This document shows positions 44,548-53,066 of a DNA stretch of 64,000 nucleotides, piece by piece; positions within the stretch are counted from its first letter, which is position 1; every line of letters starts with the position of its first letter. Position numbers and translations under genes: made by a program. The notes under the pieces are model-generated. The model was not told the DNA's origin. It searched no databases and saw only the letters and a program-made list of their open reading frames with translations. Source of the DNA: Sphingobacterium phlebotomi (lineage in GTDB: Bacteria > Bacteroidota > Bacteroidia > Sphingobacteriales > Sphingobacteriaceae); contig NZ_VTAV01000010.1 in assembly GCF_008180195.1 (NCBI RefSeq), forward strand, positions 14,971 to 78,970, given 5' to 3'.

Positions 44548-45684
44548 ATGGATTTATTTAATGTTTATCCCATCAACCCTATTAACATTGTAAGAGCAAA
44601 GGGATCTAGCGTTTGGGACGCAGCCGGTACTGAATACCTCGATCTATACGGAGGACATGCGGTGATTTCCATTGGACACAGCCATCCGCATTATGTTGAA
44701 ACACTTACGAAGCAACTGCATCAAATCGGTTTCTATTCGAACTCCGTAGAGATTCCTTTGCAAAAACAGTTGGCTCGACAACTGGGCGAATTGTCCGGTA
44801 AGGATAATTATGCATTATTTCTCTGCAACTCTGGGGCGGAAGCTAATGAAAATGCATTAAAATTGGCTTCGTTCCATAATGGACGGAAAAAGATTATCGC
44901 TTTCACCAAGTCGTTTCACGGACGTACTTCATTGGCTGTAGCTGCAACAGATAATCCCGCTATTGTAGCTCCTGTAAACCAGACGGAAAATGTGGCGTTT
45001 CTGCCATTTAATGATGAAGAAGCACTAACGCTTGCTTTTCAAAATTTTGGAGAAGAAATTTCCGCGGTGATTATCGAAGGTATACAAGGCGTGGGTGGAA
45101 TTCGGGAAGCTTCCGTTTCTTTCCTTCGGTTAATCCGTTCACTTTGTGATCAGTATGGTGCGGTATTTATCGCGGATGCCGTACAATGTGGTTACGGTCG
45201 TACAGGTGATTTTTATTCACAGGATTATGCCGGTGTAGAAGCTGATATTTACGCGATGGCGAAGGGAATGGGAAACGGATTCCCTATCGGTGCCATCAGC
45301 ATATCACCTAAATTCAAGGCGTCTTTTGGCATGTTAGGAACTACTTTTGGTGGTAACCACTTGGCATGTGCAGCGGCGATTGCTGTGCTGGACGTGATGA
45401 AACAGGAAAACTTGTTAACAAATGTCCAGAATGTAGGGGACTATCTCCTTACGGAATTAAAGAAGTTTGATAAAGTAGAAGAGGTACGAGGCAGAGGATT
45501 GATGGTCGGTATTGTATTACCAAAGGAATTGACGACTATAAAAAAAGATTTATTGGTAAAAGATCGAATTTTTACAGGTGAAGCAAAACCTAATATTATT
45601 CGGATTTTACCCGCGTTGAATATAACGAAAGCTATTGTAGATAGATTTTTGACTGCGCTTGACGAGCGATTGAAGGCAGTCTAG
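44548..45684 (+). CDS. argD: Acetylornithine (or succinylornithine) aminotransferase
   Basis: 378 aa from ATG 44548; a longer in-frame reading from 44365 crosses rplQ and the terminator and is rejected. It is a class III pyridoxal-phosphate aminotransferase: SGAEANENALKLA, the EGIQGVGG segment, the DAVQCGYGRTG cofactor-aspartate motif and Lys239 in YAMAKGMGNG as the Schiff-base lysine. It converts N-acyl-glutamate semialdehyde to N-acylornithine. First gene of the arginine group. Confidence 0.93.
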   Translation: MDLFNVYPINPINIVRAKGSSVWDAAGTEYLDLYGGHAVISIGHSHPHYVETLTKQLHQIGFYSNSVEIPLQKQLARQLGELSGKDNYALFLCNSGAEANENALKLASFHNGRKKIIAFTKSFHGRTSLAVAATDNPAIVAPVNQTENVAFLPFNDEEALTLAFQNFGEEISAVIIEGIQGVGGIREASVSFLRLIRSLCDQYGAVFIADAVQCGYGRTGDFYSQDYAGVEADIYAMAKGMGNGFPIGAISISPKFKASFGMLGTTFGGNHLACAAAIAVLDVMKQENLLTNVQNVGDYLLTELKKFDKVEEVRGRGLMVGIVLPKELTTIKKDLLVKDRIFTGEAKPNIIRILPALNITKAIVDRFLTALDERLKAV

Positions 45685-45740
45685 TCTATTGATCCCGGAA
45701 TTTCTTCCTGGGGCTAAACAAGTTTAGCAAAATTTTAACC

Positions 45741-45767
45741 GTCATTTCGATCAGGGAGAGAAATGAC
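45741..45767. repeat. REP-like palindrome GTCATTTC-N11-GAAATGAC
   Basis: A perfect 8-bp inverted repeat in the argD-argF' gap; the head CCGTCATTTCGA and the GGGAGAGAAATGAC tail resemble the degenerate element at 1573-1620. Intergenic. It could affect read-through, but argF' is likely transcribed through it. Confidence 0.5.
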
Positions 45768-45794
45768 CTTATTTTTTACTTTTTACTTTGAAAG

Positions 45795-46760
45795 ATGGAC
45801 AAATTTTTTTCAGTTGCTGATATTGATGATTTGGATACGGTAGTGCAAGAGGCCTTATCGCTCAAAGCGAATCCGTATAATTGGCGAGAATTGGGTAAGA
45901 ATAGAACATTGGGTCTGGTATTTCTAAACCCGAGTCTGCGTACACGTTTGAGCACGCAAAAGGCGGCGATGAGTCTGGGTATGGACGTTATGGTAATCAA
46001 TATGGATAAAGAAGGTTGGGCGTTGGAAACTCAAGATGGTGTTATCATGAATGGAACAACGGTGGAACATATCCGGGAAGCCGCCGCCGTCATGGGTGAA
46101 TATTGTGATATCTTAGGTTTACGTTCTTTCCCCAGTTTGAAAGACAAAGTGGCTGATTATACAGAAGAACTGTTTAATAAATTTGTGAAGTTTTGTCGGG
46201 TTCCGGTGGTTTCTTTGGAAAGTGCCACACGCCACCCTTTACAAAGTTTGACTGATTTAATTACCATTACAGAGCATAAAAAAGTGGCTAAACCCAAAGT
46301 AGTATTGGCTTGGGCTCCTCATGTCAAAGCATTGCCGCAAGCAGTTCCGAATTCTTTTTCGGAATGGATGTGTAAGGCGCAGGAACAGGGCTTGGTTGAT
46401 TATACCATTGCTCATCCTGCAGGATATGAACTGAGTGAAGAATTTACGACTGGGGCCGACATTGTTAATGATTTAGATGAAGCCTTGGAAAAAGCTGATT
46501 TTGTATATATAAAAAACTGGTCTTCCTATAAAGAATATGGACAAGTTTATCCAGTGCAGGGAGATTGGCTAATGACCAATCAAAAATTAGGTTTGACGAA
46601 TGATGCTAAAGTCATGCATTGCTTGCCTGTACGGCGTGATTTAGAGTTGTCATCGGAAATTCTTGATGGACCTAATTCTTTAGTTATTAAGGAAGCTGGT
46701 AACCGCGTGTGGGCAGCCCAAGTAGTATTAAAACGTATGTTGGAAAATCTTAAAAAATAA
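45795..46760 (+). CDS. argF': N-acylornithine carbamoyltransferase (ArgF'-type)
   Basis: 321 aa transcarbamylase of the acylornithine branch. The carbamoyl-phosphate loop is SLRTRLSTQKAA (47-58, with the STxxR variant of the family), HCLPVRRD is present near residue 275, and the Bacteroides-like NGTTVEH segment (86-92) marks the substrate loop. It is not ordinary ArgF: it uses N-acetyl- or N-succinylornithine instead of ornithine. Residue 90, which separates the two known specificities (Pro in Bacteroides fragilis, Glu in Xanthomonas), is Val. ArgB follows after 16 bases. Confidence 0.93.
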   Translation: MDKFFSVADIDDLDTVVQEALSLKANPYNWRELGKNRTLGLVFLNPSLRTRLSTQKAAMSLGMDVMVINMDKEGWALETQDGVIMNGTTVEHIREAAAVMGEYCDILGLRSFPSLKDKVADYTEELFNKFVKFCRVPVVSLESATRHPLQSLTDLITITEHKKVAKPKVVLAWAPHVKALPQAVPNSFSEWMCKAQEQGLVDYTIAHPAGYELSEEFTTGADIVNDLDEALEKADFVYIKNWSSYKEYGQVYPVQGDWLMTNQKLGLTNDAKVMHCLPVRRDLELSSEILDGPNSLVIKEAGNRVWAAQVVLKRMLENLKK

Positions 46761-46776
46761 AAATATTCAGTTATCT

Positions 46777-47571
46777 ATGAGTAGCGGGTTGCATATCATT
46801 AAAATCGGGGGAAATGTCATTGATGACGATGTTCAGCTGCAAAGTTTTCTGGAAAAATTTGCAGCATTACAAGGAAAAAAAATATTGGTCCATGGTGGAG
46901 GAAAGGTAGCTACGCGAATTGCTGCAGATTTAGGTGTTGAGGCAAAATTGGTGGATGGTAGACGTATTACAGACAAGCCTATGTTGGATGTGACGACAAT
47001 GGTATACGCAGGCCTAACAAATAAACATGTTGTTTCTTCTCTGCAAAAATATGGTTGCGATGCGCTGGGGCTGTGCGGAGCCGATGGGAACACCATCAAG
47101 GCGATTAAGCGTCCTGTGAGGGAAATTGATTACGGATATGTCGGGGATATTTTAGTGGATTCAGTGAATACGCTTAATATAAAAAAGTTTTTAGAAGCGG
47201 GGTTTACGCCAGTGTTTTCAGCGATTACCCATAATGGTTTGGGGCAATTATTAAACACCAACGCAGATACCATTGCTTCAGCTTTAGCTGTTTCGTTGGC
47301 GAAGATATATGAAACAAAGTTAATTTACTGCTTTGAAAAAGATGGGGTGTTACGAAATGTGGACGATCCGGAATCTGTCATTAAATCTATAAAAGCAGCT
47401 GAATTTGAAAAGTTAAAAGCAGATAAAGTGATTTACGAAGGGATGATTCCGAAACTGGAAAATGCCTTTGATGCACTTGGGAAAGGAGTGAAAAATGTAT
47501 ATATTGGTAATGCCTTAAACCTACATAAATATCAGCAGGGAGAATTTGGCACTTGTTTGTTATCGAAATAA
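46777..47571 (+). CDS. argB: N-acetylglutamate kinase
   Basis: 264 aa amino-acid kinase. It begins LHIIKIGGNVIDDD with the phosphate loop, has the VHGGGKVATRIA segment and the QLLNTNADTIASALAVSLA signature. It phosphorylates N-acylglutamate in arginine synthesis; substrate acylation should match that of ArgF' next door. proC follows after six bases. Confidence 0.94.
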   Translation: MSSGLHIIKIGGNVIDDDVQLQSFLEKFAALQGKKILVHGGGKVATRIAADLGVEAKLVDGRRITDKPMLDVTTMVYAGLTNKHVVSSLQKYGCDALGLCGADGNTIKAIKRPVREIDYGYVGDILVDSVNTLNIKKFLEAGFTPVFSAITHNGLGQLLNTNADTIASALAVSLAKIYETKLIYCFEKDGVLRNVDDPESVIKSIKAAEFEKLKADKVIYEGMIPKLENAFDALGKGVKNVYIGNALNLHKYQQGEFGTCLLSK

Positions 47572-47577
47572 ATCCAT

Positions 47578-48378
47578 ATGAGCAAAATAACAATAATCGG
47601 TAGTGGAAATATCGGACTTTCCCTAGCCAAAGGCCTTGTGAAATCCGAACAATATTTAGCCGCTGATATAACGCTGACACGCAGAAACCTTGTTAATCTT
47701 CAAGAAGAGGCAATACTTGGCTTTCAAGTAAGCGATAATAATGCTGAGGCAGTTTTGGGTGCTGAAATAGTCGTATTGGCTATTTTACCTCAACAACTTC
47801 GTAAAGTGTTGGAAGAAGTGAAAGACACTGTGCATGTGGGGCAGATTGTTGTCTCTGTAGTGTCAGGTGTAAGTTGTTCTGACATCAAGAAAGTATTAGG
47901 AGCAGACAAATTGGTCGTACGTGCGATGCCAAATACGGCCATTGCTATCGGGCAATCCATGACTTGTATCGCAACGGATAATGCTGCGGATGGAGAAATA
48001 AAAAAGGTGGAACAGCTATTCGAATCGGTAGGCGCTGTAGTCGTGATCCAAGAAGATCTGATGACTTCCGCGACTGCACTTTGCGCCTGTGGTATCGCTT
48101 TTTTCTTGCGTGCCATTCGAGCAGCCTCGCAAGGCGGTGTGGAAATAGGTTTTCATGCGCATGACGCCTTAAAAATGGCAGTACAAACAGCTAAAGGCGC
48201 GGCGGATTTGCTATTACAAACACAAAATCACCCCGAAGGGGAGATTGATAAGGTTACTTCGCCTAAAGGGTGTACTATCGCAGGGCTGAACGAAATGGAG
48301 CATAACGGATTCAGTTCGGCATTTATAAAAGGAATAAAGCTGTCCGCAGAAAAGGCCGGAGGATTATATAATGAGTAA
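47578..48378 (+). CDS. proC: Pyrroline-5-carboxylate reductase
   Basis: 266 aa. The Rossmann motif IIGSGNIGLSLAKGL starts it; the signature AMPNTAIAIGQSMTCIA and the C-terminal PKGCTIAGLNEMEHNGFSSAF with the catalytic region are present. It makes proline from pyrroline-5-carboxylate. Its position in an arginine operon is common in Bacteroidota. The last eight bases overlap argE. Confidence 0.94.
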   Translation: MSKITIIGSGNIGLSLAKGLVKSEQYLAADITLTRRNLVNLQEEAILGFQVSDNNAEAVLGAEIVVLAILPQQLRKVLEEVKDTVHVGQIVVSVVSGVSCSDIKKVLGADKLVVRAMPNTAIAIGQSMTCIATDNAADGEIKKVEQLFESVGAVVVIQEDLMTSATALCACGIAFFLRAIRAASQGGVEIGFHAHDALKMAVQTAKGAADLLLQTQNHPEGEIDKVTSPKGCTIAGLNEMEHNGFSSAFIKGIKLSAEKAGGLYNE

Positions 48379-49453
48379 AAATGCCTATTTGATAAAAGAA
48401 GCGATTTCGTTGTTGAAGCAATTGATTGCGTTGCCATCTTTTAGCAAAGAAGAAAACGACACAGCAGATTTGTTGTGTCGTTTTTTTCATGAAAGGGGAG
48501 TGGTGTATGAACGTATAGGGAACAATGTGTGGGCTTATAATAAAAATAAAGACGATTCGAAACCTTGCATCCTATTGAATTCGCACCATGATACCGTAAA
48601 ACCGAATAGTGGTTATACAAAAGATCCCTTTAGCCCGTTGGTGGCAGAAGGTAAGCTTTATGGTTTGGGGAGTAACGATGCTGGAGGATGTCTGGTATCG
48701 TTGATAGCCGCATTCTTGTATTATTATGAACAAGAAGATTTACGCTATAATCTTTGCTTATTAGCATCTGCAGAAGAAGAGATTTCGGGAAAAAATGGTG
48801 TAGAGGAAGCAATAAAACATATCGGGCCGATAGATTTTGCTATTGTTGGAGAACCCACCCAGCTACAGATGGCTATCGCAGAGAAAGGACTGATGGTCTT
48901 GGATTGCGAAGCCGTTGGTATTTCCGGACATGCCGCACGGGAGGAGGGAGAAAATGCCATATATAAGGCGCTGGAAGCTATAGATTGGTTCCGTACATTT
49001 CAGTTTCCAAAAGTTTCAGCTTACTTAGGTCCAGTAAAGATGTCGGTTACCGTCGTAAATGGAGGTACACAACATAATGTTGTTCCAGCATCTTGTACAT
49101 TCGTCGTCGACGTGCGTACAACCGATGTTTACAGCAATCAAGAAGTACTAGACATCATCAAGCAGCACGTTTCCGTAAACGTGAATCCCCGTTCTACCAG
49201 ACTCAATCCTTCTACGATTGAGTTGGATCATCCGATTGTCCAATCGGGTGTGCGTCTGGGTGCGAAGACTTTCGGTAGCCCGACGATGAGCGATCAAGCT
49301 TTATTGCCCGTTCCTTCTGTGAAAGTAGGGCCAGGTGATTCGGCGAGATCACATTCCGCGGATGAGTATATATTTCTAACGGAAATTGAACAAGGAGTTT
49401 CTTTTTACAATGATTTATTGAAAAATGTCGTAAAAAAAGAGAAAAAGGGGTAG
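48371..49453 (+). CDS. argE: Acetylornithine deacetylase-like M20 peptidase
   Basis: 360 aa. Metal site: HHD in NSHHDTVKP (His72, Asp74) and the acid pair in ASAEEEISGKNG. A bridging dimerisation domain lies between about residues 175 and 280, and the late DQALLPVPSVKVGPGDSARSHSADE carries the remaining ligands. It removes the acyl group from N-acylornithine/N-acylcitrulline. The start overlaps the proC stop by 8 bases (ATGAGTAA). Last gene of the operon. Confidence 0.92.
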   Translation: MSKNAYLIKEAISLLKQLIALPSFSKEENDTADLLCRFFHERGVVYERIGNNVWAYNKNKDDSKPCILLNSHHDTVKPNSGYTKDPFSPLVAEGKLYGLGSNDAGGCLVSLIAAFLYYYEQEDLRYNLCLLASAEEEISGKNGVEEAIKHIGPIDFAIVGEPTQLQMAIAEKGLMVLDCEAVGISGHAAREEGENAIYKALEAIDWFRTFQFPKVSAYLGPVKMSVTVVNGGTQHNVVPASCTFVVDVRTTDVYSNQEVLDIIKQHVSVNVNPRSTRLNPSTIELDHPIVQSGVRLGAKTFGSPTMSDQALLPVPSVKVGPGDSARSHSADEYIFLTEIEQGVSFYNDLLKNVVKKEKKG

Positions 49454-49478
49454 AATTCTACCCCTTTTCTCTTTTTTT
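49433..49478. terminator. Bidirectional terminator between argE and the Lrp-type regulator
   Basis: AGAGAAAAAGGGGTAGA pairs with TCTACCCCTTTTCTCT (one A mismatched or bulged in the stem) in a nearly perfect palindrome with A and T tracts on both ends. It lies between convergent genes and overlaps the end of the regulator by two bases. Confidence 0.92.
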
Positions 49479-49947
49479 ACAAAGTTATTTGCCTTTTTAT
49501 ACTTTCTTCCAATGATATAATCGTTTCTGTACGTTGGATTCCTGTTAATGCCTGAATATCCTCGTTTAATACTTTACGTAAGTGTGCCGTATCTCGACAT
49601 ACAATCTTGGCGAACATACTGTACTGCCCCGTACAATAATGTAGCTCCACGACTTCTTTTATGTCTTGTAATTGTTTTACAGCATCAGAATATTGGGAGC
49701 CTTTCTCTAAATAAATCCCTAAGAAAGCTGTAATGTCAAAACCTACCTTTTGTGGGTTGATAATGAGCTGAGATCCATTTATTATTCCCAATTCCTCCAT
49801 CTTTTTCATCCTTACATGGATGGTTCCTCCTGAAACTATAAGTTTTTTTGCTATTTCTGTGTATGGAATTGATGCGTTTTCCATTAAAATAGACAAAATT
49901 TGTATATCTAAATTGTCTAAATCGTAATTTGAATACTTTTTATCCAT
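49477..49947 (-). CDS. Lrp/AsnC-family transcriptional regulator
   Basis: 156 aa. The N-terminal winged helix (LDNLDIQILSILMENASIPYTEIAKKLIVSGGTIHVRMKKMEELGII) is followed by the ligand-sensing RAM domain with VELHYCTGQYSMFAKIVCRD. It probably responds to an amino acid; its position beside arginine/proline genes is suggestive only. It is convergent with argE, so regulation of that operon would act in trans at 44.5 kb. AT-rich upstream sequence with two AAAAATGAC copies may be its own operator. Confidence 0.92.
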   Translation of the reverse strand: MDKKYSNYDLDNLDIQILSILMENASIPYTEIAKKLIVSGGTIHVRMKKMEELGIINGSQLIINPQKVGFDITAFLGIYLEKGSQYSDAVKQLQDIKEVVELHYCTGQYSMFAKIVCRDTAHLRKVLNEDIQALTGIQRTETIISLEESIKRQITL

Positions 49948-50377
49948 AAAAAATGACGTTTTCTATTAAAAAATGACCTATATTTTGAAATTTGTATAAA
50001 AATAAAATAAAATTTTAAAATAAATTGCTGTATTATTATATTTGTATTGACAAAAGGAGATAAAAAAGAACTTTTGTTACAGAATAGCATGTTACTTCCC
50101 TCAAAATAACATAGGTTTATAATTGGTTAGCGTAAGAAACTCCTCTCCCCGGGGAGTTTCTTCATTTATCTACTACCTCTTCCAACCTAGTATCTGAACG
50201 CTTTTTTATTTTTTTTGTAAAAATACTAAGTATTTTCGGATTGCAATTTTATTTTTTATAAAAAATCGTCCATTTATTGTAAATGTTTTATTTTTATTCT
50301 TTTATAGGAGAAAATAGGTGTAAAAATAAAATAAACTTCTTTGACCTAAATTTTGTATTTTTCAAAAAATACCAGTA
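49948..50377. other. AT-rich intergenic gap of 430 bases
   Basis: No credible ORF. It contains: two AAAAATGAC copies at 49949-49957 and 49969-49978 next to the Lrp gene; a promoter box TATATTTG at 50037-50044 on the plus strand; a terminator-like hairpin at 50134-50165; and, next to the following gene, the stem GTATTTTT-C-AAAAAATAC at about 50356-50373. The promoter and hairpin are listed as a candidate small RNA. Confidence 0.6.
50050..50165 (+). ncRNA. Candidate small RNA between lrp-type gene and the 347-aa gene
   Basis: A promoter box TATATTTG (50037-50044) predicts a start near 50050. About 85 bases downstream, AAGAAACTCC (50134-50143) pairs with GGAGTTTCTT (50153-50162) around a C/G loop and ends with TTCATTTAT. 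In between, ACAAAAG pairs with CTTTTGT (about 50051-50076) and GTTA...TAAC can pair. There is no ORF of note. No Rfam family is recognised by eye. Confidence 0.3.
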
Positions 50378-51421
50378 ATGGAAATTGATGATGTTAAAAT
50401 ATCACGTAAAAAGCCTATCTATCCGGTAGGCACAGGGCTTAACAAATATCTCCGAATGTATCAGCGGGATGCTAAACTGCCCCTGGCATACAGTGAACTG
50501 CTGAATTTTGTTGAAACAGTGCCTGTGATCGATAAATATGGACATGATACGCTTTGGGAAACACCCCTGTACCCACCTCATTTACAGGATCAACTATATG
50601 ATGCGCTAAAGGTGGTGTATGCGAAACTCAAAGCATCAGGCAATACGCGCATTGTGGAGCATAAGATTATCGATAGGATAGAATATTGTGCATTTGGGAA
50701 CACGAAACCCTTTCGAGTACGTATTATTAACCGATTGAACGATGTGTACGACTATTTCTATATCAAGCAGGCAGATGCCTCCAGGATATACGGGCTGGAA
50801 TTGGAGGAGATTCTTTCGCCTAATCAGGTAAACTACCTTGTAGATCGTGAGACCTTAGTAGAAGAGCATATTGTTGGTATACCAGGTGATGTATTTAGCA
50901 AATTCGGTATACATAATCCGGAATATAACCAAACCCGTATCGCAAAAGAATTTGTGAAGTTTAATGAACGTTGTATTATTTCTCTGCTTGGGGATATGCG
51001 CGCATATAACTTTGTTATGCAGATTACACCCGATTTCGATGATTTCCAGTTCCGTATCCGCGGCATTGATTTTGATCAGCAGTTTTATGAAGGGAACCCA
51101 AAGGTATATATGCCTCAGTATTTCAAGGAGAATTTTCCGTATGTGAAGTTGGCTATGGAATATCTAAATGAAAAAACGGTGTTGCAATATCAACAGGAAG
51201 AGCGCTCCTCTATCGTGCATCGGGTACGTAGCGAACGCCACCGGATTAAAGATCTGCGAGATGCTTCGAAATTGCAGGAGTTATCTACACCGGAGAATAT
51301 TAAAAGGTTAAGAGAGGGGTACGGCGCTTTTTATAACAATGCAACTTATTTGGATTGTACGTCCATGACCGATATCGTAGAACTTAATGTGAAGAATGTT
51401 ATTCGACAGGTGAAACTCTGA
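50378..51421 (+). CDS. Conserved-looking protein of unknown function with kinase-like motifs
   Basis: 347 aa, not recognised as a named family. No signal peptide or membrane helix. Residues 1-110 are mixed alpha/beta. In the middle, LGDMRAYN (Asp206, Asn211) followed by RGIDFDQQFYEG (Asp231, Asp233) resembles the catalytic D-x4-N and metal-binding D of atypical kinases and aminoglycoside-phosphotransferase-like folds. The C-terminal about 60 residues are charged and helical. An ATP-binding Lys cannot be assigned with confidence. It lies alone behind a 430-base gap and is convergent with ruvC. Confidence 0.6.
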   Translation: MEIDDVKISRKKPIYPVGTGLNKYLRMYQRDAKLPLAYSELLNFVETVPVIDKYGHDTLWETPLYPPHLQDQLYDALKVVYAKLKASGNTRIVEHKIIDRIEYCAFGNTKPFRVRIINRLNDVYDYFYIKQADASRIYGLELEEILSPNQVNYLVDRETLVEEHIVGIPGDVFSKFGIHNPEYNQTRIAKEFVKFNERCIISLLGDMRAYNFVMQITPDFDDFQFRIRGIDFDQQFYEGNPKVYMPQYFKENFPYVKLAMEYLNEKTVLQYQQEERSSIVHRVRSERHRIKDLRDASKLQELSTPENIKRLREGYGAFYNNATYLDCTSMTDIVELNVKNVIRQVKL

Positions 51422-51422
51422 T

Positions 51423-51986
51423 TTAGCGTAGTCTGCGTTGATTGTCTTTTACAAAGGCTTCCCACCCCGAATAATTCTTTTTCTCCATACTGCTATTTTG
51501 TTGGAACGCATGGCATACAGCAACAGCTAAACCGTCTGTAGCATCTAGGAATTCGGGTGTTTCATTAAACTGCAAAATCGTTTTTAACATAGCAGCTACC
51601 TGCTCTTTGCTGGCGCTTCCATTTCCAGTGACTGATTGCTTTATCTTACGTGGCGAGTATTCAAAGATAGGAATGTCTACACTCAGTGCAGCTGCCATAG
51701 CCACACCTTGCGCTCTTCCGAGTTTCAGCATGACTTGAATGTTCTTTCCATAGAAAGGTGCTTCCAAAGCAACACAATCTGGCTGATATTCTTGTATGAG
51801 AGACATGGTTTTCTTAAAGATGCGCTGTAGTTTTAAGCCTTGGTCATCTAAATGCCCCATTTTGACAACACCTAGGCTTAAAAGTGATATTTTTTGTCCC
51901 ATCTGTTTGACTAAGCCATAGCCCATAATAACAGTTCCGGGATCGATTCCCAAAATGATACGTTCTTTAGCCTTCTCTCTTTGCAT
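51423..51986 (-). CDS. ruvC: Holliday junction endonuclease RuvC
   Basis: 187 aa. The four acidic residues are visible: Asp15 in GIDPGT, Glu in ALEAPFYGKN (about 75), and the DATDGLAVAVCH segment (about 148) for the last two. It cuts four-way junctions during recombination. Stop of the convergent 347-aa gene is one base away. RuvA and RuvB are not in this window. Confidence 0.95.
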   Translation of the reverse strand: MQREKAKERIILGIDPGTVIMGYGLVKQMGQKISLLSLGVVKMGHLDDQGLKLQRIFKKTMSLIQEYQPDCVALEAPFYGKNIQVMLKLGRAQGVAMAAALSVDIPIFEYSPRKIKQSVTGNGSASKEQVAAMLKTILQFNETPEFLDATDGLAVAVCHAFQQNSSMEKKNYSGWEAFVKDNQRRLR

Positions 51987-52091
51987 GTTGCAATATTACG
52001 ATTTTAAGTTTAACTGTGCTATCGAATTCTTACGCCGATAAATAATTATTCTAATGAAAAATTAGTAACATTGTGCTTTTATTTTAAATAA

Positions 52092-53066
52092 TTGACGAAA
52101 CAGCAAAAGAAATATCTGAATCTGGGAATTAAGTTTGCAATCGTAGGATTGGCAACATGGTTCATTGTTTCTAAGGTCAATAACCAACAGAACCTCCGCG
52201 AATTTAAATCTCTATTGCAAAGTATCGATCCATGGATAGTTCGTGGAACGCTAGCCATTGTTGTGGTTATGATGTTAATGAATTGGGCAATCGAGGTTGT
52301 TAAATGGAAATATCTCAGTCGACGAATTGAGATAATTAGTTGGTGGAAGGCTATAAAATCGGTCTTTTGTGGTCTTACCTGGGCGATATTTACACCGAAT
52401 AGAATAGGCGAGTATGGAGGTCGTATTCTCCTTCTAAAACCGCGCAGTAGAGCGAGAGGCGCGATAGCGATGGGCGTTGGACTGTTTGCACAGCTCGTTC
52501 TTACCAGTGTGTTCGGTTCTTTAAGTATCGCTTGGTTTGTCTCCACTTATTTGCCTACACCGGATAGCGTCAAATTTGGGATTTGGTTACTGGCGATAAT
52601 TTACGCGTTGGCATTTGTTGTGCTTTATTTCAATGTATATTGGGTAGACTATCTTGTTGGTAAATTCAGGTTTTTGCATAAAATAAAACCATTTTTCTCC
52701 GTGCTGGATGATTTTACTACACGAGAGCTTTTACACGTGCTTCTTCTTTCATTGTTACGTTTCGGTATCTTTACTTCGCAATATATCGTGCTGATGTTGG
52801 TCTTTTTGCCTGAACTGCCATTTATTTCGATGGTATTGATGATTTTTATACTGTTCTTCGTTCAATCTGCATTGCCATCACTTGATATTTTTGATTTCAG
52901 TGTGCGTAGTTTTGTTGCAAGCAATTTGTATAGTTATATTACGACGCAGGAAATAGCTGTTATGGCTATTGTTTCCTGCATTTGGTTTGTCAACCTTATC
53001 CTTCCCGCTATTATGGGCTCCGTATTCGTTTTAAATGTAAATTATGTGGGTGACAACAAGTCTTGA
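52092..53066 (+). CDS. Membrane protein of the LPG-synthase-TM / UPF0104 family
   Basis: 324 aa from a TTG at 52092, with seven to eight hydrophobic helices. The family pattern GLTWAIFTPNRIGEYGGRILLLKP near residue 100 matches the AglD/MprF flippase-domain-like conserved region. In the family, such proteins are lipid flippases or synthases. The end overlaps the GT2 gene by 23 bases, so it is coupled to a glycosyltransferase. A second family member is encoded at 58559-59473. Confidence 0.8.
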   Translation: MTKQQKKYLNLGIKFAIVGLATWFIVSKVNNQQNLREFKSLLQSIDPWIVRGTLAIVVVMMLMNWAIEVVKWKYLSRRIEIISWWKAIKSVFCGLTWAIFTPNRIGEYGGRILLLKPRSRARGAIAMGVGLFAQLVLTSVFGSLSIAWFVSTYLPTPDSVKFGIWLLAIIYALAFVVLYFNVYWVDYLVGKFRFLHKIKPFFSVLDDFTTRELLHVLLLSLLRFGIFTSQYIVLMLVFLPELPFISMVLMIFILFFVQSALPSLDIFDFSVRSFVASNLYSYITTQEIAVMAIVSCIWFVNLILPAIMGSVFVLNVNYVGDNKS

